This document shows positions 42,068 to 47,492 of a DNA stretch of 47,492 bases, piece after piece. Position numbers and translations under genes: made by a program. The notes beneath the pieces were generated by a model that saw only the letters and a program-made list of their open reading frames with translations, did not search any database and was not told the DNA's origin. The DNA lies in contig NZ_BMTO01000002.1 of the NCBI RefSeq assembly GCF_014649715.1, positions 294,718 to 342,209 on the forward strand, in the 5' to 3' direction. This stretch comes from Streptomyces lateritius (GTDB taxonomy: Bacteria; Actinomycetota; Actinomycetes; Streptomycetales; Streptomycetaceae). How positions within the stretch are numbered: the first letter of the stretch is position 1; every line of letters starts with the position of its first letter.

Positions 42068-43036
42068 TCAGTGGCGGCGCATCCGGACACCGAGGAAGCC
42101 GATGCCGAGCCCCATCATCGCGAGCCCCGCGCCCAGGGTCAGGACGGGAATCTGCCGGTCAGCGAGGGTGCCGGTGGCCCCGGTGATGGTCCCAGGGGCG
42201 GCGGCGGGCGCGCTCGCGGCGGGGGACTCGAAGGGCGGGACCTCCCCCTCGGGTACCGCTTCGAGGGCCTCGTCCGGTGCCTCCCACTCCTCGGGGGGCG
42301 GGTCGGCTGTTGCAGTTTTGGTACGTGAGGGGCTCGACGCCTGGGGGCTGCTCGGGTCGCCCGGCCCGGGCGACGAGGGCGGGCGGCCGGGTCGCTCGCG
42401 CCCCTCCCCGGCCGGACGCCCGGCCAGTGATCCGGCAGGGCCGGGGCCGGGAGACTCGCTCGCGTTCGCGGAGGCCGGTACGGAACTCGTCGCCGAGACC
42501 GGTCCGGACGGCGCCGAAGGCGCGACCGTTCGCGAAGGGCCGGGCGGGCCAGGCGGGCCCGGCAAGCCAGGCGAGCCAGGCGGGCCGGACGGAGGGGGAG
42601 GGGCAAGAGGGCCGGAGGGCCCGGCGTGGGGGCTCGCGCCGGGCGAGCGCGGGCGATGCGAGCCGTGGGAGCCGTCCGAGCCGTGGGAGCCGTGGGAGCC
42701 GTGGGGGTCGTCCGAGCCGTATGAGCCGTATGAGCCGTCCGGCGACGGGCCCGCAGCCGTTCCCGACGCCGTTCCCGGCCCATGCGACGTGGTCTCCCCC
42801 GGAACCTTCCCCCGTGTTCTCCACGAACCAGAGGCGTGCGGCGAGGTCTTCGCGGGCGCCGGCGCCGTCCCGGGCGCCTTCGAAGGAGTCTTCGAAAGGG
42901 CCTTCGTCGAGACCGAGGGGTGAGGCGCCGGCCCCCTCTCGGTCCCGTACGCCGTCGGCACGACACCCATCACCAGCCCGCACACGAGCGCCGGGCCGAG
43001 GGCCCGCGTCCGCGCGCGGCGGAGTCCTGGAACCAC
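42068..43036 (-). CDS. Secreted collagen-like/low-complexity protein with C-terminal anchor
   Basis: A 322-residue protein with a signal peptide (LRRARTRALGPALVCGLVMG, cut near ALVCGLVMGVVPTAYG). The mature part is nearly all low complexity: Lys/Pro/Thr, then Gly-Ser-His/Tyr/Asp repeats (about 98-130), a collagen-like Gly-X-Y run (GPPGSPGLPGPPGPPGP) and a Pro/Ser/Glu part. It ends in a hydrophobic helix (LTLGAGLAMMGLGIGFLGV) and RMRRH. This looks like a sortase-type tail without an LPXTG motif, so a simple membrane anchor is likely. GTG start with GGGAGG eight bases upstream. Function unknown; probably wall-spanning or adhesive. Confidence 0.75.
   Translation of the reverse strand: MVPGLRRARTRALGPALVCGLVMGVVPTAYGTERGPAPHPSVSTKALSKTPSKAPGTAPAPAKTSPHASGSWRTRGKVPGETTSHGPGTASGTAAGPSPDGSYGSYGSDDPHGSHGSHGSDGSHGSHRPRSPGASPHAGPSGPLAPPPPSGPPGSPGLPGPPGPPGPSRTVAPSAPSGPVSATSSVPASANASESPGPGPAGSLAGRPAGEGRERPGRPPSSPGPGDPSSPQASSPSRTKTATADPPPEEWEAPDEALEAVPEGEVPPFESPAASAPAAAPGTITGATGTLADRQIPVLTLGAGLAMMGLGIGFLGVRMRRH
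42660..42740. repeat. Nine tandem 9-bp units
   Basis: Nine units of the type GAGCCGTGG (variants GAGCCGTCC and GAGCCGTAT, one GGGTCGTCC) follow head to tail. On the minus strand they encode Gly-Ser-(His/Tyr/Asp) triplets of the collagen-like protein. Such arrays can change length by slippage. Confidence 0.85.
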
Positions 43037-43198
43037 CGGGACCGCCTCCCGTACCGAGCCGCCGAGATCTGCGCTTCAGCGTCACATGTCGGGGCATATC
43101 CGGCATCCCGGCGCCTGCGCACGAATGACGGACACCCCGGGACCCAGCGGCTCGGGCCCCGCCGCCCCGGCCCCCGGGCCCGGCGGCGACGCGGCCCT

Positions 43199-44821
43199 CT
43201 ACTGCGGCGGGTTGCCCGTCGAGATCTCCAGCGTGAACTCGGCGTTCTCCGCCGTCGCGTCCTCACCGGCCGGCGGGTACTGGCTGAGGACCGTGCCCTC
43301 GCCGTACGTGGCCTCGTCCACCGGCGTCTGGGTCATGATCTTCCAGCCCGCGGCCTGGACACAGGCCTTCACCGACTGGATGTTCTTGTAGGTGAAGTTC
43401 GGGATCTCGAACTTCGCCGGGTCGTCTCTCGACTCCTTCGGCTCCGTGCACTTCTTCGGGTCGATCGTCTTGGTCAGATCGGGACCCTTGTGACCCGGCG
43501 CCGCCGTCTGGCTCTGGCTCGGGTCGTCACCGTCCGCATTGGTGTTCGGGTCCTCCTTGATGGAGAGCGCCGTGATGACACCACCGATGGCGACCAGCGC
43601 CACGACGATCGCGCCCACGATCACCGGCATGTTCCGGCGTGACCCGCCGGCACCACCGCTCACGGGCGACGACGGCTGCGGCGACATCGTGTACGGACCC
43701 GGGGTGGGCGTCTGGTACATCGGAGCCGGCGTCGGGGCCTGCTGCGGATATCCGTAGGAAGGCGTGGGGGCCGGCGTCGCGGGTCCGTACGGGCCCGGCT
43801 GGGGCGTGTGCGGCTGGTACGGCTGCTGGACACCGTGCGTCTGGGGCGGCGGCGTCTGCCCGACCGGCGGGAAGACCGCCGAACCGACTCCGGAACCGCT
43901 GCTGACCGGACCGCCCGCCACGATCACCGGAGCGCTCGTCTGGCCGGCCGACAGCACTCGCAGGCACTCGTCCCGCATCGCCGCCGCGCTCGGGAACCGC
44001 TCGTTCGGGTTCTTCTTCAGCGCGCGGCCGACGAGCGCGTCCATCGCCGGCGTCACCGAGCGGTTGACGGAGGACGGCGCGACCGGCTCCTCCTGCACGT
44101 GGGCGTACGCGATGGCGAGCGGCGAGTCCGCGTCGAAGGGCAGCCGGCCCGTGAGGAGCTGGAAGAGCATGATGCCGACCGAGTACAGGTCGGAGCGGGC
44201 GTCCACCGCACGCCCGAGGGCCTGCTCGGGGGAGAGGTACTGCGGGGTGCCGACGACCATGCCGGTCTGCGTCATGGAGGTGACACCGGACTGCATGGCG
44301 CGCGCGATGCCGAAGTCCATGACCTTGACCACGCCGCGCTTGGTCATCATCACGTTGCCGGGCTTGATGTCCCGGTGGACGAGGCCCATTTCGTGGCTGG
44401 TCTCGAGCGCGGCGAGCACGTCGGCCGTCACCTTGAGCGCCTTGTCCGCCGGCATCGCGCCGTACTGCCGTACGTCCGAGGCCAGGACCGAGCCGAGCGG
44501 CTGGCCCTCGACGTACTCCATGACGATGTACGGCATGACGGCGCCGTCGAGGGTGTCCTCGCCGGTGTCGAAGACCGAGACGATGTTGGTGTGCGACAGC
44601 TTCGCGACCGCCTGTGCCTCACGCCGGAACCGCTCGCGGAACGACTGTTCCCTGCCGAGCTCCGTGTGCAGCGTCTTGATGGCGACCTGTCGGTCGAGCG
44701 CGCTGTCGTAGGCCAGGTAGACGGAGGCCATACCGCCCTCGCCGAGCAGGTCGCGAAGCTGGTACCGGCCGCCCGCGACCGAACCGCCCGCATAGCGGCC
44801 CTGTGCGCCGTCCTGGCTCAT
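43199..44821 (-). CDS. Membrane Ser/Thr protein kinase with degenerate PASTA ectodomain
   Basis: A 540-residue Hanks-type kinase. Glycine loop GEGGMASVYLA (27-37), Lys49, HRDIKPGN with Asp151, and DFG Asp169 are intact; the activation loop has Thr181, Thr184 and Thr186. A Pro/Gln/Tyr-rich linker (320-385, repeated PTP and PGP) follows. One membrane segment lies at 398-420. The ectodomain ends in a single PASTA-like unit (about 470-537, FEIPNFTYKNIQSVKACVQAAGWKI) with two cysteines. It is divergent from another kinase at 45093. Only one PASTA unit, against four in the pknB at the left edge, suggests a different ligand or a structural role. Confidence 0.93.
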   Translation of the reverse strand: MSQDGAQGRYAGGSVAGGRYQLRDLLGEGGMASVYLAYDSALDRQVAIKTLHTELGREQSFRERFRREAQAVAKLSHTNIVSVFDTGEDTLDGAVMPYIVMEYVEGQPLGSVLASDVRQYGAMPADKALKVTADVLAALETSHEMGLVHRDIKPGNVMMTKRGVVKVMDFGIARAMQSGVTSMTQTGMVVGTPQYLSPEQALGRAVDARSDLYSVGIMLFQLLTGRLPFDADSPLAIAYAHVQEEPVAPSSVNRSVTPAMDALVGRALKKNPNERFPSAAAMRDECLRVLSAGQTSAPVIVAGGPVSSGSGVGSAVFPPVGQTPPPQTHGVQQPYQPHTPQPGPYGPATPAPTPSYGYPQQAPTPAPMYQTPTPGPYTMSPQPSSPVSGGAGGSRRNMPVIVGAIVVALVAIGGVITALSIKEDPNTNADGDDPSQSQTAAPGHKGPDLTKTIDPKKCTEPKESRDDPAKFEIPNFTYKNIQSVKACVQAAGWKIMTQTPVDEATYGEGTVLSQYPPAGEDATAENAEFTLEISTGNPPQ

Positions 44822-45092
44822 TCGTGCTTCCCCCTACGCGCGCGTGGCGGCGCTGATCCGGAATTTCCTGGCCAAGTCTGCCCGAGGGCACCGACACGTC
44901 AAGCCGGGTGCCCGTTCCGTGACCCTCCGCACAAGAAGCGTCTCGCAAGCGTTACAGGAATGGGCCCGAATTTGCACAGGCGTACGCGGAGGCGGTTGGA
45001 TGGCCGGTCCATCTCGGACCGTGTTGCCGGACGGAGCCTGTAGCGTGACGGCGGTACGGGAAGACACGCGGAACAGATGACGGCGAGGACTG

Positions 45093-46751
45093 ATGGCACC
45101 CGAATCCGAGGCAGGCGGCGGTGTGTCGGGCGCTGCTGCGGAGTCCTGGGGCGTTGGCGGAGTGGTCGGTGACGGCCGCTACCGGCTGACCCACCGTCTG
45201 GGACGCGGCGGCATGGCCGAGGTGTTCGCCGCCGAGGACGTACGTCTCGGCCGCACCGTGGCCGTCAAGCTGCTCCGCTCCGACCTCGCCGAGGACCCGG
45301 TCTCCAAGGCCCGCTTCACGCGCGAGGCGCAGTCGGTCGCCGGACTCAACCACCATGCCATCGTGGCGGTGTACGACTCCGGCGAGGACGTGGTGGGCAG
45401 CCAGTCCGTCCCGTACATCGTGATGGAGCTGGTCGAGGGCCGCACCATCCGCGACCTGCTGATCAGCGCCGAGGCGCCGGGCCCGGAGCAGGCCCTGATC
45501 ATCGTCTCGGGCGTCCTCGAAGCGCTCGCGTACTCGCACCAGCACGGCATCGTGCACCGTGACATCAAGCCCGCGAACGTCATCATCACGGACGGCGGCG
45601 CGGTGAAGGTCATGGACTTCGGCATCGCCCGCGCCCTGCACGGCGCGCAGTCGACGATGACTCAGACCGGCATGGTCATGGGCACGCCGCAGTACCTCTC
45701 CCCCGAGCAGGCCCTCGGCAAGGCCGTCGACCACCGCTCCGACCTGTACGCCACGGGCTGCCTGCTCTACGAACTGCTCGCGTCGCGCCCCCCGTTCACG
45801 GGCGAGACCCCGCTCTCGGTGGTCTACCAGCACGTCCAGGACGCGCCGATCCCGCCGTCGGACGTGGCCCAGGCGGCGCCGCCGGAGCTCGACGGTCTGG
45901 TCATGCGGTCGCTCGCGAAGGACCCGGACGACCGGTTCCAGAGCGCGGAGGAGATGCGCGGGCTGATCCAGTACGGCCTGCAGATGCTCCAGCAGCAGGG
46001 CGGCCACACGGGCACGTGGAACACCGGGCCGGTGGAGCTCCACGAGGGCGGCCACACACCGGTCGGGGGCGTCGCCGCGACGGCCGCGCTCGGCCACCCG
46101 ATGCACCACGAGACCGCGCAGCGCCCGATCCTGCCGCCGGTGAACGCCGACGACGGCGGCTACGACGGCGGCGGGCACGGCGGTTACGGTCCGGACGGCG
46201 GCTACGGCTCCCAGGGCCGCAGGGGCGGCCGCGGCAAGATGCTGCTGTTCGTGGCGCTCGCGCTGATCGCGATCATGGCGGGTGTGGTGTACGCGCTGGA
46301 CAAGGCCGGGGAGAAGGGCGGCGGTAGGACGACGCCGCCGACGGTCTCCAACTCGCCCTCCAAGACGCAGGACTCGCCCACCCCGACGCCGACGCCCTCG
46401 CAGGAGACGAGTGAGCCGGCCACGTCCACGGGCGGCAACCAGCAGCCCTGGACCCCGCCGTACACGCCGTCGTACGAACCGTCGACCCCGAGCACGCCGA
46501 CGGACACCCCGTCGTCGCCGTCGACGGACCCGTCCGACGGCGGGACGGACACCGAGGGGACGACGGAGGGGACCGAGGGCACCACGGAGGGCAACACCAC
46601 CGAGGGGACCACGGAAGGCAGCACCCAGGGCACCACGGAGGGCAACACCAACACGGGTACGTCGGCGGGCAACTCGAACACCGGCACGACGACCGGCAAC
46701 ACCAACACGGGTACGACGACCGGGGTGGGCGACGGCGGGACCACTCCCTGA
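45093..46751 (+). CDS. Membrane Ser/Thr protein kinase with Thr/Gly-rich ectodomain
   Basis: A 552-residue kinase. Glycine loop GRGGMAEVFAA (37-47), Lys59, HRDIKPAN with Asp157, and DFG Asp175 are present; the activation loop has Thr188, Thr190 and Thr192. A Gly/Tyr-rich linker lies at 352-378 and a membrane segment at 383-402. The ectodomain (410-552) has no PASTA repeat. It is Pro/Ser/Thr-rich, then becomes Thr-Glu-Gly and Asn-Thr-Gly repeats (TEGTTEGTEGTTEGNTT and similar), a probable wall-spanning or glycosylated stalk. The ATG has GCGAGGA upstream. Divergent from the PASTA kinase; the 271-bp gap shows no obvious operator. Confidence 0.92.
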   Translation: MAPESEAGGGVSGAAAESWGVGGVVGDGRYRLTHRLGRGGMAEVFAAEDVRLGRTVAVKLLRSDLAEDPVSKARFTREAQSVAGLNHHAIVAVYDSGEDVVGSQSVPYIVMELVEGRTIRDLLISAEAPGPEQALIIVSGVLEALAYSHQHGIVHRDIKPANVIITDGGAVKVMDFGIARALHGAQSTMTQTGMVMGTPQYLSPEQALGKAVDHRSDLYATGCLLYELLASRPPFTGETPLSVVYQHVQDAPIPPSDVAQAAPPELDGLVMRSLAKDPDDRFQSAEEMRGLIQYGLQMLQQQGGHTGTWNTGPVELHEGGHTPVGGVAATAALGHPMHHETAQRPILPPVNADDGGYDGGGHGGYGPDGGYGSQGRRGGRGKMLLFVALALIAIMAGVVYALDKAGEKGGGRTTPPTVSNSPSKTQDSPTPTPTPSQETSEPATSTGGNQQPWTPPYTPSYEPSTPSTPTDTPSSPSTDPSDGGTDTEGTTEGTEGTTEGNTTEGTTEGSTQGTTEGNTNTGTSAGNSNTGTTTGNTNTGTTTGVGDGGTTP

Positions 46752-46767
46752 CCGGGAGCCGGACCGC

Positions 46768-47492
46768 TCACCCCGCGAAGGCGTCGCGCACCGCCTCGTA
46801 CTCGCGGGTCCACCACACCGCCAGGGCCGACGCCGCAGGAAACTGCGGGTCGGCCCTTCGGTCGTGGAGCTGGTAGCGCCAGCGCAGTATCCAGAAGTCG
46901 TTGAGGCGCTCCCACCACACCCGGTGCACCGCCGCGGCGAGTTCGGCGGCGTCCGCACCCGCCGCCCGCCGGTACGCCCGCGCGTAGGCCCGCACCTTCC
47001 CCAGCGCCAGTTCGCCCGCCGGCCGTACGAAGAAGATGGCGGCGGCCCTGACGGCCTCCTCGGCCCGGGGCTGGACGCCCAGGCGGTCCCAGTCGAGGAT
47101 CGCGGCCGGCTCCGCGCCCCGGTAGAGCAGGTTCAGCGGGTGGAAGTCGCCGTGCACCCAGCCGGCCGCGGCGGCGGGCGGGGGGCGGCGGTGGGCGTGC
47201 TCGGCGAGGAGGACCCGGCGTTCGAGCAGCCGGTGCTCGGCGAGCTCGTCGAAGCAGGTGCGGGGCCGGCGGGCCCGGGCGAGGGGGAGCAGCTCGTCGA
47301 TGACCCGGAAGGTGTCCTCGGGGCGGGCGCTCTCGTACTCCTCGCCGGGCGGCGTGCGCTCCATGACCTGCTCCAGGCAGGTGTGGACGTGTCCGAGGAG
47401 GGTGCCCAGGCGCCGGGAGCCGCCGGTGGAGAGCTGGGCGCCGTCACGGTGGCGGCCGTCGATCCAGGGGTGCAGGGCGTAGCAGCGGGCGC
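46768..47492 (-). CDS. Aminoglycoside phosphotransferase-fold protein (5' end outside window)
   Basis: Only the C-terminal part of this gene is in the window, open at the right edge. The visible frame reads ARCYALHPWIDGRHRDG at the start. It contains the catalytic WVHGDFHPLNLLYRG loop and the metal-binding ILDWDRLG, the hallmarks of the APH/choline-kinase fold. Many such proteins in actinobacteria act on unknown small molecules and do not confer drug resistance. Its stop is 16 bp from the convergent kinase, with no hairpin between. An ATG at 47364 is internal, since homologous sequence continues upstream. Confidence 0.88.
   Translation of the reverse strand, partial: ARCYALHPWIDGRHRDGAQLSTGGSRRLGTLLGHVHTCLEQVMERTPPGEEYESARPEDTFRVIDELLPLARARRPRTCFDELAEHRLLERRVLLAEHAHRRPPPAAAAGWVHGDFHPLNLLYRGAEPAAILDWDRLGVQPRAEEAVRAAAIFFVRPAGELALGKVRAYARAYRRAAGADAAELAAAVHRVWWERLNDFWILRWRYQLHDRRADPQFPAASALAVWWTREYEAVRDAFAG

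Noticed and set aside
42068..42170. Sortase LPXTG anchor in the collagen-like protein
   Set aside because: The sequence before the final helix is LADRQIPVLTL; there is no LPXTG or LAXTG motif.
42660..42740. CRISPR-like array
   Set aside because: Units are 9 bp, contiguous and in frame with a protein repeat; there are no spacers and no cas genes.
46768..47492. Antibiotic resistance gene
   Set aside because: The fold is APH-like, but nothing shows a drug-modifying subclass, and chromosomal actinobacterial members are diverse.

Overview
The window reads as origin-proximal core chromosome of a Streptomyces (high-GC actinobacterium). Evidence is the very GC-rich DNA with GTG/TTG starts, dense GTGA/ATGA gene overlaps, the pknB-pbpA-rodA-pstP-fhaB-fhaA cell-envelope operon, an actinobacterial proteasome activator, and several intergenic DnaA boxes plus a parS palindrome, which suggest that oriC is near.

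Layout. 1-8090 (minus): the phospho-signalling and peptidoglycan operon fhaA-fhaB-pstP-rodA-pbpA-pknB; pknB runs off the left edge. 8531-8617: tRNA-Leu(CAG) followed by a strong hairpin. 8863-11307: a NarL-type two-component pair whose kinase carries an unusual C-terminal membrane/extracytoplasmic domain. 11345-12967: a MarR regulator divergent from a YhgE/ABC-2-like membrane protein, with a palindromic operator between them. 13094-15910: a DUF2252 protein, a J-domain protein and a rhodanese. 15921-17063: an acyl-CoA dehydrogenase behind a KstR-like box.

17185-27772 is a phenylacetate (paa) locus. It holds the paaABCDE epoxidase operon (minus), a DUF5819-HTTM membrane pair with a SpoU methyltransferase (plus), paaN (minus), and a divergent 3-hydroxyacyl-CoA dehydrogenase plus TetR regulator. 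Near-identical TetR-type palindromes lie upstream of paaA and paaN, and a weaker copy lies upstream of the following bkd operon. No phenylacetate-CoA ligase or ring isomerase is present, so the pathway must be completed elsewhere. 27831-32178: an Lrp/AsnC regulator divergent from the branched-chain 2-oxoacid dehydrogenase genes E1alpha-E1beta-E2.

32306-36822: a MobA-DUF6457 fusion, MoeA, a TrkA-N potassium channel whose first codons contain a parS palindrome, and a quinone oxidoreductase. 36923-41960 (minus): proteasome activator Bpa, an FtsX-type ABC permease with its ATPase, and a PadR regulator that appears leaderless and self-operated. 42068-43036: a collagen-like secreted/anchored protein. 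43199-46751: two divergent membrane Ser/Thr kinases. 46768-47492: a partial aminoglycoside-phosphotransferase-fold gene.

No CRISPR array, insertion sequence, prophage or obvious island was seen. The most under-described elements are the DUF5819-HTTM pair (resembling SdpA-SdpB in layout), the histidine kinase with a tail ectodomain and 35-bp upstream repeats, and the shared TetR-type operators linking paa and bkd genes.
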